Shown here piece by piece: positions 1 through 6,425 of a stretch of DNA of 7,120 nucleotides. Made by a program: the position numbers and the translations under genes. The notes below the pieces were generated by a model, which was not told the DNA's origin, searched no databases, and was given only the letters and a program-made list of their open reading frames with translations. The DNA lies in contig DKJZ01000024.1 in the NCBI GenBank assembly GCA_002454975.1, positions 1 through 7,120 on the forward strand. The letters are read 5' to 3'. Each line of letters starts with the position of its first letter. Position 1 is the stretch's first letter. The DNA comes from Hylemonella sp. UBA6679. Its GTDB lineage: Bacteria > Pseudomonadota > Gammaproteobacteria > Burkholderiales > Burkholderiaceae_C.

Positions 1-1049
1 TGCTTGTCGTTCATGTACTCGTCTTCCGGCATCGCCATCAATTCGGCGTCGGTCAGTTGATCAGCGGGCGTGGTTTTCCAGTTGTTAGCCAATTTGGGGT
101 CTTTTTTAATGCTCGAAGGCAAAGGAGGAACAATGACGGGGCCGGTTTCCAGCTTGGCGTAGCTGGCCTTGGCTGCGGTGGACGCCACGGCTTGGGCCAT
201 GGAGGGAACCGTCAGCGAGGCCAGACGCGAAGAAGGCCGCCCGGCGCGCGGAATACCGCCTGAGGACGCTGTGCCTATGGGCATCAACACCGCAGAACCG
301 GTGCTGACTTTAACGGCTGGCGCAGCGTCTGTGGTGGGTTTTTCAGCTGCCTTGGGTGGAGCCGCGGCCGGTTGAGCCGCCTTAGCAGGGGATTTAGCGG
401 GGGCTTTAGCAGGTGCTTTGGCCGATGCTTTCGCAGGGGCTTGCACAGGCGCCTTGGCCGTTTTGTCCTTGGCCACCACGGGGGTGGCTGACTTGGCCGC
501 AGCCGCTGATTTGGCAGGGGCCGGTGATGTCACCGCTTTTTTCGCAACAGCTTTCACAATGTCTTTCGCAGCAGCCTTGGTGGCTGGTAAGTTGGCAGAT
601 CGAGCTGCGGTGGTCGTGGCCTTGGTCGGTGCCTTGGACTTGGAAACAGGCTGAGCAAGCGCTTTCGGGGTCGCTTTCTCGGTCGCTTTTGGGGCCGCCT
701 TGGGGGCGGCCTTTGGCGTCACCTTCGGGCTTGCCTTGGGGGCCACCTTCGCCGCCTGCTTGGGAGCAGGTTTGGCAACCGTTTTGGCCGTGGCTTTGCT
801 AGCTGCTTTAGGCGACGCTTTGGCAGGTGCCGGCTTGACGGCCTTCACCGACGCTGTCGAGGCGCTTTTGGGCACAGGCTTGGCAGCGGGCTTGCTGGCG
901 GGCTTGGCTGCAGGTTGAGCTGCAGACTTGCTCGCGGCTTTGGCCACACTCGAAGCTTTGGGCGCTGATTTACCCGCGGTTTTCACCACGGCTTTGGCAG
1001 CGGCCTTGGCCTTGGCTTGGGCGGCAGCAGTTTTGGCTTGAGTCGACAC
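1..1049 (-). CDS. dksA: RNA polymerase-binding regulator DksA with long Lys/Ala/Pro-rich N-terminal extension (partial, 3' end outside window)
   Basis: The minus-strand reading frame is open from a GTG at 1049 to the window edge, giving 349 full codons plus two bases. Residues 1 to about 240 are low-complexity Ala/Lys/Pro/Ser repeats of the AKAPAK type, like eukaryotic histone H1, AlgP or Hc1 tails. Residues about 241-327 are a more ordinary linker. Residues 330-349 read as the start of DksA (DQLTDAEL, then EDEYMND), which in beta- and gammaproteobacteria is followed by QLAFF; the last two bases (CA) fit Gln. DksA binds the RNA polymerase secondary channel and works with ppGpp to control rRNA and amino-acid promoters. 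Its coiled coil and zinc finger lie outside the window, so a four-Cys or Cys-poor type cannot be told. The GTG is chosen because AGGAGAGG (1055-1062) lies 5 bases upstream; an in-frame GTG at 1055 would overlap that site. The identification rests on about 20 residues plus the GTPase neighbour. Confidence 0.8.
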   Translation of the reverse strand, partial: MSTQAKTAAAQAKAKAAAKAVVKTAGKSAPKASSVAKAASKSAAQPAAKPASKPAAKPVPKSASTASVKAVKPAPAKASPKAASKATAKTVAKPAPKQAAKVAPKASPKVTPKAAPKAAPKATEKATPKALAQPVSKSKAPTKATTTAARSANLPATKAAAKDIVKAVAKKAVTSPAPAKSAAAAKSATPVVAKDKTAKAPVQAPAKASAKAPAKAPAKSPAKAAQPAAAPPKAAEKPTTDAAPAVKVSTGSAVLMPIGTASSGGIPRAGRPSSRLASLTVPSMAQAVASTAAKASYAKLETGPVIVPPLPSSIKKDPKLANNWKTTPADQLTDAELMAMPEDEYMNDK

Positions 1050-1054
1050 GATCA

Positions 1055-1062
1055 CCTCTCCT
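1055..1062 (-). promoter_or_regulatory. Ribosome binding site of dksA
   Basis: On the minus strand the bases read AGGAGAGG, with a 5-base spacer before the GTG at 1049. This is the clearest Shine-Dalgarno sequence in the window. It decides the non-ATG start of the extended DksA, because the only nearby upstream ATG is out of frame and overlaps the site. Confidence 0.65.
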
Positions 1063-1077
1063 CATTCTCAGCCTGCA

Positions 1078-1092
1078 CCCAGCCTAGCTGGG
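1078..1092 (-). other. Short perfect hairpin in the dksA leader
   Basis: CCCAGC and GCTGGG form a 6-bp perfect stem around a 3-base loop, about 29 bases upstream of the dksA start within the 162-bp gap (1050-1211) after the GTPase gene. No T-run follows on either strand, so it is not a standard intrinsic terminator. It could shape the dksA leader or be chance. Nearby is a 4-bp CCGG/CCGG stem (1127-1139). A TTGAGG...TACACT pair just after the GTPase stop resembles a sigma-70 promoter but has a poor 19-base spacer, so it is not called. Confidence 0.25.
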
Positions 1093-1211
1093 ACACAGGA
1101 CACGGATTTTGTTCTCAGGCGTAATCCGGCCTCACCGGTCGCTGGGAAGCCATGAGGGCAATCTATCGACCGACTTGGCCGGCGAGTGTACAGCCTTTAT
1201 GAGACAGGCCC

Positions 1212-2282
1212 TCAAACCAGACTTTGCTCAAGGCCCTGCAAAAAGATGTCGCGGGGCAAATCCAGGCCAATGAACACCATTTTGCTGATGCGCGTTTCGT
1301 CCTTGCCCCACTCGGGGCCCAGGTCGCTGCCCATGAGTTGGTGCACCCCCTGAAAAATAACTTTGCGCTCGGTGCCCTTCATATTCAGCACACCTTTGTA
1401 GCGCAGCATACGCGGGCCGTAGATGTTCACGATCGCGCCCAAAAAGTCTTCGAGCTTGGCCGGATCGAAGGCGCGCTCGGAGCGAAACACAAAGCTCTTC
1501 ACATCGTCATCGTGGTGATGGTGGTGGCCGTGACCCTGTTCGTGGTCATGCTGGTGAGAGGGGTGGTTGCAGTGCTCACCATGCGCGTGATCGTGATCGT
1601 GGTGGTCATGGCCGTGGTCATGCCCTTCGCTCAGGAAGTCAGGGTCGATGTCGAGCTTGGCGTTGAGGTTAAAGCCACGCAGGTCAAACACGTCTTTGAT
1701 GGCCACCTCGCCGAAATGCACCGCTTTTTGGGGCGCGCGCGGGTTCATGTGCTTCAAGCGGTGCATCAGCGCATCGGTTTCTTCAGCGCTCACCAAATCG
1801 GTTTTGCTGATGAAAATCTGGTCGGCAAAGCCCACTTGGCGGCGCGCCTCTTGGCGGTCGTTGAGTTGCTGGGCCGCGTGTTTGGCATCCACCAGGGTGA
1901 GGATAGAGTCGAGCAAAAAGCTCTCGGCAATCTCGTCGTCCATGAAAAAGGTTTGCGCCACGGGGCCAGGGTCGGCCAGGCCGGTGGTTTCAATCACCAC
2001 GCGGTCAAAGTCCAGCAAGCCCTTGCGCTTTTTGGCTGCCAGCAGTTGCAACGTGGCGCGCAAGTCTTCGCGGATCGAGCAGCAAATGCAACCGTTGCTC
2101 ATCTGGATGATTTGCTCGTTGGTGTCGGCCACCAAAATCTCGTTGTCGATGTTTTCTTCGCCAAACTCGTTCTCAATGACGGCGATCTTCTGGCCGTGCG
2201 CTTCTTCGAGCACGCGTTTGAGCAAGGTGGTTTTGCCCGATCCCAAAAAACCGGTGAGGATGGTGGCAGGAATCAAAGACAT
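1212..2282 (-). CDS. yjiA: COG0523 (CobW/YjiA-family) GTPase with His-rich metal-binding insert
   Basis: This 356-residue P-loop GTPase belongs to the COG0523 family of putative metal (often zinc) chaperones or insertases. Visible motifs are Walker A GFLGSGKTT (11-19), the metal-binding GCICC (64-68), ETTG in the Walker B/switch region (98-101), DPGP (104-107) and SKTD at the guanine-specificity position (159-162). A His/Asp-rich insert follows (221-257, 19 His in 37 residues plus one Cys). The C-terminal CobW_C domain is about 262-356, with MLRYKGVLNM and FQGVHQL. Sequence order and motifs resemble E. coli YjiA closely, apart from the insert, which YjiA lacks. The frame extends upstream to a TTG at 2357, but the ATG at 2282 starts right at the family's conserved N-terminus (MSLIPATILTGF), so it is preferred. 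It lies 89 bp after rlmI and 162 bp before dksA; such GTPases are known beside dksA-type genes in zinc homeostasis loci. Client protein unknown. Confidence 0.9.
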   Translation of the reverse strand: MSLIPATILTGFLGSGKTTLLKRVLEEAHGQKIAVIENEFGEENIDNEILVADTNEQIIQMSNGCICCSIREDLRATLQLLAAKKRKGLLDFDRVVIETTGLADPGPVAQTFFMDDEIAESFLLDSILTLVDAKHAAQQLNDRQEARRQVGFADQIFISKTDLVSAEETDALMHRLKHMNPRAPQKAVHFGEVAIKDVFDLRGFNLNAKLDIDPDFLSEGHDHGHDHHDHDHAHGEHCNHPSHQHDHEQGHGHHHHHDDDVKSFVFRSERAFDPAKLEDFLGAIVNIYGPRMLRYKGVLNMKGTERKVIFQGVHQLMGSDLGPEWGKDETRISKMVFIGLDLPRDIFLQGLEQSLV

Positions 2283-2371
2283 GGGCAAAGCTTTCTCAAT
2301 GTGTTGAAAGGTATTTTCGAGGGTTTTCCCGGGATTTGTGCGGACAAGGTCACACAACCCGTGTGCACGGC

Positions 2372-3589
2372 TTAAGCAGGTAGGCCAGCAACAGCGCCCG
2401 TGCGCTGCACCACCAGGCCCTTGAGGTACTCGCCCTCGGGGAAGTTCAGGGTCATGGGGTGGTCGGGGGCGCCACCCAGGCGCTGGGTGATGTACCCATT
2501 CACGTTAGCGTCAGATCCTGCAGAAGCCACGATTTTATGGAACAAATCGGCACTGATGCCGCCCGAACACGAATACGTGAAAAGCACACCACCGGGTGCA
2601 AGCAACTTCAGACCCAGGCGATTGATGTCTTTGTAGGCCCGCGCGGCGCGCTCGGCATGCGCCGCAGTGGGCGCAAATTTGGGCGGGTCGAGCACGATGG
2701 CATCAAACACCTCGCCTTGCTCACCGAGTTGTCGCAGCGTGGCGTTGACATCTGCATCTAAAAAGACGCATTTGCTCTCATCAAAGCCATTTAAGGCCAC
2801 ATTGGCGCGTGCCTGCGCCAAAGCCGGGCCAGAAGAGTCCACCGACACCACATGCGCGGCCCCGCCCGCCAAAGCCGCCACCGTGAAGCCGCCGGTGTAG
2901 CAATAGCAGTTCAACACCCGCTTGGCCTTTAAGCGACGCACGGTGTGGGCAAAGCTCAGGCGGCTGTCGCGCTGGTCGAGGTAAAAGCCGGTTTTGTGGC
3001 CCTGGGCGATGCTCAGCCCCAAGCGCCAGCGGTGCTGGTGGTCGAACTCTTCAATAACCATGTCGGTGGGCCCGTCGCCGCGCAGCCAACCGGTGGCCTC
3101 CGGCAAACCCTCGAGCGCGCGGGCGTTGGTGTCCGAGCGCTCATAGAGCTTGTGCAAGCCCGTGGCCGCCAGCAGCGCATCGGCCAACACCGGCTTGAAG
3201 CGCTCCACCCCCGCTGACAAAAACTGCGCCACCAAGGTGTCGCCGTACCGGTCCACGATCAAGCCAGGCAAGCCATCGGACTCTCCGTGAACCAACCTGG
3301 CGCTGTCGCTTTTTATATCAAAACCCACTCTAGCCCGCACGGATGCTTGCACTGCCGCTTCTAAAAAAGGAGCGTCAATGCGCTGCGCCTCGTCAAAACT
3401 CCAGACCCGGGCGCGGATTTTTGAGCTGGGGCTGAAGGCCGCCCAAGCCAAAAAACGGCCATCGGCAGCAGTGATGCGCACGGTTTCGCCCGCATCGGCG
3501 CTGCCCTTGGCAATGGCCGATTCAAACACCCAGGGGTGGCGGCGTTGCAAAGAGCGCTCTTTGCCTTCTTTGAGACGAATGGATTTCAT
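2372..3589 (-). CDS. rlmI: RlmI-type 23S rRNA (cytosine-5) methyltransferase
   Basis: This is a 405-residue SAM-dependent RNA methyltransferase, close to the roughly 396 residues of E. coli RlmI, which makes m5C1962 in 23S rRNA. An N-terminal PUA-like domain (about 1-75, with RRHPWVFESAI) and a middle domain precede the Rossmann catalytic domain (about 190-405). Visible motifs are KTGFYLDQR (199-207), SAM motif I around LNCYCYTGGFT (226-236), an acidic loop VSVDSS (248-253), DPPKFA (301-306) and the catalytic-Cys motif TYSCSG (338-343, Cys341). The frame continues 40 codons upstream to 3709, but that part is not family-like and overlaps the intergenic region, so the ATG at 3589 is chosen. Its Shine-Dalgarno is weak. 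The AT-rich stretch at about 3610-3640 probably holds the promoter, though no clean -35/-10 pair was found. The gene probably heads a transcript into the GTPase gene. The substrate base is inferred from homology. Confidence 0.92.
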   Translation of the reverse strand: MKSIRLKEGKERSLQRRHPWVFESAIAKGSADAGETVRITAADGRFLAWAAFSPSSKIRARVWSFDEAQRIDAPFLEAAVQASVRARVGFDIKSDSARLVHGESDGLPGLIVDRYGDTLVAQFLSAGVERFKPVLADALLAATGLHKLYERSDTNARALEGLPEATGWLRGDGPTDMVIEEFDHQHRWRLGLSIAQGHKTGFYLDQRDSRLSFAHTVRRLKAKRVLNCYCYTGGFTVAALAGGAAHVVSVDSSGPALAQARANVALNGFDESKCVFLDADVNATLRQLGEQGEVFDAIVLDPPKFAPTAAHAERAARAYKDINRLGLKLLAPGGVLFTYSCSGGISADLFHKIVASAGSDANVNGYITQRLGGAPDHPMTLNFPEGEYLKGLVVQRTGAVAGLPA

Positions 3590-3611
3590 AGTGGGGAAAA
3601 AATGCCGATAA
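3585..3611 (+). promoter_or_regulatory. Possible sigma-28 (FliA) promoter pointing at mcp1
   Basis: GCCGATAA at 3604-3611 matches the sigma-28 -10 consensus exactly. The -35 position, 15 bases upstream (3585-3588), reads TTCA and not TAAA, so only half the promoter is convincing, and it lies inside the rlmI start codon region. It points toward mcp1, which would give a 5' leader of roughly 265 bases crossing the cheW remnant. Chemoreceptor genes are commonly FliA-dependent, which raises the prior. No similar site was found upstream of cheW or mcp2. Confidence 0.35.
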
Positions 3612-3687
3612 ATTCTGGGTATATAGGAAATAATATGGGCTTGTTCTGGCCTATAGTTTTTCCAAAAGACCCCAGAATTCAGCACAG

Positions 3688-3854
3688 CCCACCATGAAGA
3701 CCTCGTCATGAATCTCAGGATTCAATCTCACCCTCCGGTTCGCCTCGCCGCTTGCGCCATGCACAAGCGCGTGCTGGCTGACCTGGTGGGTGGGTGGTGC
3801 ATTTTAAAGGGCCGCAGCATGCACAGGGCATGCGCAGCCACCCACGGGGTTTGA
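3688..3854 (+). pseudogene. Remnant of the 5' end of cheW
   Basis: Bases 3688-3727 match 5883-5922, the ribosome-binding region and first codons of the intact cheW, at 35 of 40 positions without gaps. All five differences are transitions, with C or G in the intact cheW and T or A here. From the ATG at 3708 a 48-codon frame runs to the TGA at 3852-3854. It starts MNLRIQS (intact cheW starts MNPRIQS) and then loses all CheW resemblance. The intact cheW start is 523 bases before mcp2, whereas this one is 175 bases before mcp1, so about 350 bases would have been lost. Alternatively, only the leader region was duplicated, or the short frame is a translated leader peptide. Confidence 0.6.
3790..3845 (+). 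repeat. Inverted repeat in the mcp1 leader
   Basis: GTGGGTGG at 3790-3797 and CCACCCAC at 3838-3845 are perfect 8-bp complements around a loop of about 40 bases, which itself holds two copies of the self-complementary GCATGC. The structure lies 38 bases upstream of the mcp1 start. No T-run follows, so it is not an intrinsic terminator. It may be a leader fold or chance in a G/C-rich stretch. Confidence 0.3.
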
Positions 3855-3882
3855 CAACACCACCCCACCTCCAGAGCGTCCC

Positions 3883-5670
3883 ATGAACTTTTTCTCCAAC
3901 TTTGGCATCACCAAACGGCTCTATGCCATGTCCTTCGTCATCATGGTGGCGCTCACAGGCTTGGCCGTCGAGGCTTATTTGTATGCCAACACCTACAGCC
4001 CCACGCATTTGGAGGGCGGCGGGCGCACGGGGCAGCTCTTGCGCATCTCGTCCATCGAACTGGATGTGACCCGCATGTCTTTGCAGCTGCGCCATGCCCT
4101 GCTGGTCAAAACCAGCAACGATTTGGCGGCCACCTTGGGAGATATTGGCGACAAGCGTCGGCACATAGAAGAGACTTTGGTGGCGTATGAGAAAAACCTC
4201 AAAGACAAAAGCGGGCACGACGCGTTTGCCAAGTTTTCGCCGCTGGTCAAAGACTTTTGGGAGTGCAGTGCTGCCAATGTGCGCTTGATTCAAGAGGGTA
4301 AAAAAGACGAGGCCTTCGAGTTTTTGGTGGCCAAGACCATTCCCCAACGCAACCTCTTGCTCACCGCTTTGGCCGGTGAAACCAAGCGCCAAGGTGATCG
4401 CCTCTTGCAAGAGCAAGTGACCATGCAAGAAAACGCCCACGCCACGAGCATGCAGCTCATTGTCATGGTGGGCTTGGTGGTGGCGAGCTTGATGGGGTTT
4501 TCTTGGTACTTGGGCAACACCTTGCAGCGGCGGGTGAACGCCTCGCGCGAGGCTGCCAACCGCGTGCGCGACGGCGACCTGACCGTGCGCATCAACGACC
4601 AAGAAAACGACGAGTTCACGCCCCTGCTCTCTTCACTTGAGGAGATGCAAAACGCCCTTTCTCGCATCGTGACCACCGTGCGCCAAAGTTCTGATTCGGT
4701 GGCCACGGCCAGCACCCAGATTGCTCAGGGCAATTCCGACATGAGTGCGCGCACCGAAAGCCAGGCCAGTGCCTTGGAAGAAACCGCAGCGTCTATGGAG
4801 GAGCTGAGCTCCACCGTGCGTCAAAACGCTGACAACGCGCGTCAGGCCAACCAATTGGCCCAAAGTGCGTCGACCGTGGCTTTGCAAGGCGGTCAGGTGG
4901 TCTCGCAGGTGGTTGACACCATGAAGGGCATCAACGATGCGAGCCGCAAGATTGCCGACATCATCAGTGTGATTGATGGCATTGCGTTCCAAACCAACAT
5001 CTTGGCGCTCAATGCGGCGGTGGAAGCTGCGCGCGCTGGTGAGCAAGGCCGAGGCTTTGCGGTGGTGGCCTCGGAGGTGCGTAACTTGGCCGGTCGCAGT
5101 GCCGAGGCGGCCAAGGAGATCAAGTCGCTCATCACGGCCAGCGTGGACCGGGTGGAGATGGGCAGCACTTTGGTGGGCCAAGCGGGCTCGACCATGGAGG
5201 AGATTGTCAATTCAATTCGCCGTGTGGCTGACATCATGGGTGAGATCAGCGCGGCCAGCGCTGAGCAAAGCGCAGGTGTGAGTCAGGTGGGTGAGGCGGT
5301 CACGCAGATGGACCAGGCCACGCAGCAAAACGCAGCGCTGGTCGAAGAGATGTCAGCAGCAGCATCGAGCTTGCGCTCGCAGGCCCAGGAGTTGGTGCAG
5401 GCTGTGGCGGTGTTCAAGCTTGGGCAAGGTGGGGCAGTAGGTGGGACGGGTGGGGGATCTTACGCCTCTGGTACAGCAAGCGCTTTGGCCGCAAAGTCAA
5501 ACGCCAGCTCGGCCGGCCTGAACTTCAATGCCAACTTTGGCTCAGCCAAATCGTCTTTCATGCCTACGGCACCGGCCTTCAAGCCGGCGAACAAAGCAGC
5601 AAATAAATCGGCCATCAAACCCACATCACCCGCCAGCAAAGACAACGACGCGGACTGGGAGTCTTTCTAA
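3883..5670 (+). CDS. Methyl-accepting chemotaxis protein (complete, 595 residues)
   Basis: An inner-membrane chemoreceptor that controls CheA kinase through CheW. Order: short cytoplasmic N-terminus; membrane segment about 13-35; periplasmic four-helix-bundle-type sensor about 36-190; membrane segment about 191-210; HAMP about 212-265; long coiled-coil signalling domain about 266-512. The hairpin tip that binds CheA/CheW is about 364-400, with the invariant IAFQTNILALNAAVEAARAG. Likely methylation helices carry ALEETAASMEEL (297-308) and ALVEEM (485-490). After 512 comes a flexible Gly, then Ala/Ser/Pro/Lys-rich tail ending in DWESF (591-595), which fits the xWxxF CheR/CheB-tethering pentapeptide (NWETF in E. 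coli Tsr and Tar). Its ligand cannot be read from sequence. The ATG at 3883 matches the start of the downstream paralogue; its Shine-Dalgarno is weak (GAG). Transcription from its own upstream region is likely, possibly sigma-28. Confidence 0.95.
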   Translation: MNFFSNFGITKRLYAMSFVIMVALTGLAVEAYLYANTYSPTHLEGGGRTGQLLRISSIELDVTRMSLQLRHALLVKTSNDLAATLGDIGDKRRHIEETLVAYEKNLKDKSGHDAFAKFSPLVKDFWECSAANVRLIQEGKKDEAFEFLVAKTIPQRNLLLTALAGETKRQGDRLLQEQVTMQENAHATSMQLIVMVGLVVASLMGFSWYLGNTLQRRVNASREAANRVRDGDLTVRINDQENDEFTPLLSSLEEMQNALSRIVTTVRQSSDSVATASTQIAQGNSDMSARTESQASALEETAASMEELSSTVRQNADNARQANQLAQSASTVALQGGQVVSQVVDTMKGINDASRKIADIISVIDGIAFQTNILALNAAVEAARAGEQGRGFAVVASEVRNLAGRSAEAAKEIKSLITASVDRVEMGSTLVGQAGSTMEEIVNSIRRVADIMGEISAASAEQSAGVSQVGEAVTQMDQATQQNAALVEEMSAAASSLRSQAQELVQAVAVFKLGQGGAVGGTGGGSYASGTASALAAKSNASSAGLNFNANFGSAKSSFMPTAPAFKPANKAANKSAIKPTSPASKDNDADWESF

Positions 5671-5902
5671 GCTGCGGCAAGCCCCCCAGCAAGGGATTAG
5701 CGCTTAGGCATGCAAGGCGCCAGCGAGCAGGGGCGCAGCGCTTAACAAGACCCAGCGCATCGCCCGATCACCGCGGGCACACCCCTGGGAAAATCCTTGG
5801 TGCTGGTAGGGGAAACAGTTGGGGAAACAGGGCTTTGTTTTGCCCCACGCTCTGGTGTGAAACGCTCAGAATGAAGCATCTACCCACCACGAGGACCCCG
5901 CC
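5671..5902 (+). other. 232-bp intergenic region between mcp1 and cheW
   Basis: No gene is visible here. AGCGCTTA occurs at 5699-5706 and 5737-5744; because AGCGCT is self-complementary, the two could pair around a loop, but there is no T-run, so an intrinsic terminator for mcp1 is not supported. Further right lie a 10-bp direct repeat and a bulged hairpin (5821-5846), then the cheW ribosome-binding region (GAGGA at 5891-5895). No good sigma-70 or sigma-28 promoter was found. The gap is long enough for a separate cheW-mcp2 promoter. Confidence 0.4.
5809..5830 (+). repeat. Perfect 10-bp direct repeat upstream of cheW
   Basis: GGGGAAACAG occurs at 5809-5818 and 5821-5830, separated by TT, a 12-base period. 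The second copy also begins a possible hairpin: GGGGAAAC (5821-5828) can pair with GTTT plus CCCC (5837-5846) across a 2-base bulge. It lies 73-94 bases before the cheW start, a suitable place for an operator, but no known regulator motif is recognised. Confidence 0.4.
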
Positions 5903-6409
5903 ATGAATCCCAGGATTCAATCCGGCTCGCCCACCACAGCAGCCCACGCTGCCACGCATTTGCGAGAATTTCTGGCCTTCAAGCTTGGGCAGGAAGAGTA
6001 CGGCATTGACATATTGAAGGTCCAGGAAATCCGCTCTTACGAAGAGCCGACCCAGATCGCCAACTCACCGGGCTTCATCAAAGGCGTGGTCAACCTGCGT
6101 GGGGTGATCGTGCCCATCGTTGACATGCGCATGAAGTTCAACCTGGCGCAGGCCAGCTACGACGAATTCACCGTGGTGATTGTGCTCAACATCGACGAAC
6201 ACGTGATTGGCATGGTCGTTGATGCGGTGTCTGACGTCATCACCCTGACCCCGCAAGAGATGCGTCCGGTTCCTGACCTGAGCATTGCCATCAATGCAGA
6301 ACACCTGCTGGCGATCGGCACGGTCAAAGACCGCATGCTGATTTTGCTGGACATCGAAAAACTCATGCGCAGCAGCGACATGGGCCTCATCACCATGACC
6401 CGCCACTAA
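5903..6409 (+). CDS. cheW: Chemotaxis coupling protein CheW
   Basis: CheW is the cytoplasmic adaptor that links chemoreceptors to the histidine kinase CheA in receptor arrays. The 168 residues are the usual length for a single SH3-like CheW domain. A variable N-terminus (1-20) is followed by FLAFKLGQEEYGIDI (23-37), then the signature VVNLRGVIVPIVDMR (62-76) holding the NLRG receptor-binding loop, then VVDAVSDV (105-112) and a C-terminal DRMLILLDIEKLM (143-155). The ATG at 5903 has GAGGA 7 bases upstream. The gene ends 16 bases before the second receptor gene, so the two are almost certainly co-transcribed and probably work together. No cheA, cheY or cheR is visible, so this may be an auxiliary CheW-receptor pair serving the main array. 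Confidence 0.96.
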   Translation: MNPRIQSGSPTTAAHAATHLREFLAFKLGQEEYGIDILKVQEIRSYEEPTQIANSPGFIKGVVNLRGVIVPIVDMRMKFNLAQASYDEFTVVIVLNIDEHVIGMVVDAVSDVITLTPQEMRPVPDLSIAINAEHLLAIGTVKDRMLILLDIEKLMRSSDMGLITMTRH

Positions 6410-6425
6410 ACCCAAGAGTGCTCCC

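Noticed and set aside
413..918. Plus-strand open frames rich in Trp/Pro or Ala/Gly/Leu that look like membrane proteins
   Set aside because: They are antisense to the Lys/Ala/Pro repeats of the dksA extension, whose repetitive codons read as hydrophobic residues in other frames.
1..1049. Separate histone H1-like or AlgP-like gene
   Set aside because: The low-complexity frame continues without a stop into a DksA-like start at the window edge, so a fused dksA product explains it better.
2283..2357. Extended N-terminus for the GTPase from a TTG at 2357
   Set aside because: The 25 extra residues are not family-like and precede the conserved start directly before the P-loop. The ATG at 2282 fits COG0523 proteins.
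1224..2375. A 383-codon open frame on the plus strand
   Set aside because: It lies exactly antisense to the GTPase gene, whose frame shows all family motifs. The antisense protein is Val/His/Leu-rich with no recognisable domain, a by-product of the GC-rich codon pattern.
3590..3709. Extended N-terminus of RlmI from 3709
   Set aside because: The 40 extra residues are unlike the family, and the region is AT-rich intergenic sequence. The ATG at 3589 gives the usual N-terminal PUA start.
3715..4602. A 295-codon minus-strand frame and shorter minus-strand frames under both receptors
   Set aside because: They are antisense to well-supported chemoreceptor genes, have no domains, and the same kind of frame recurs under both paralogues because the DNA is similar.
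5699..5744. Intrinsic terminator after mcp1
   Set aside because: The AGCGCT copies can pair, but the stem is only 6 bp, the loop is long, and no T-run follows.
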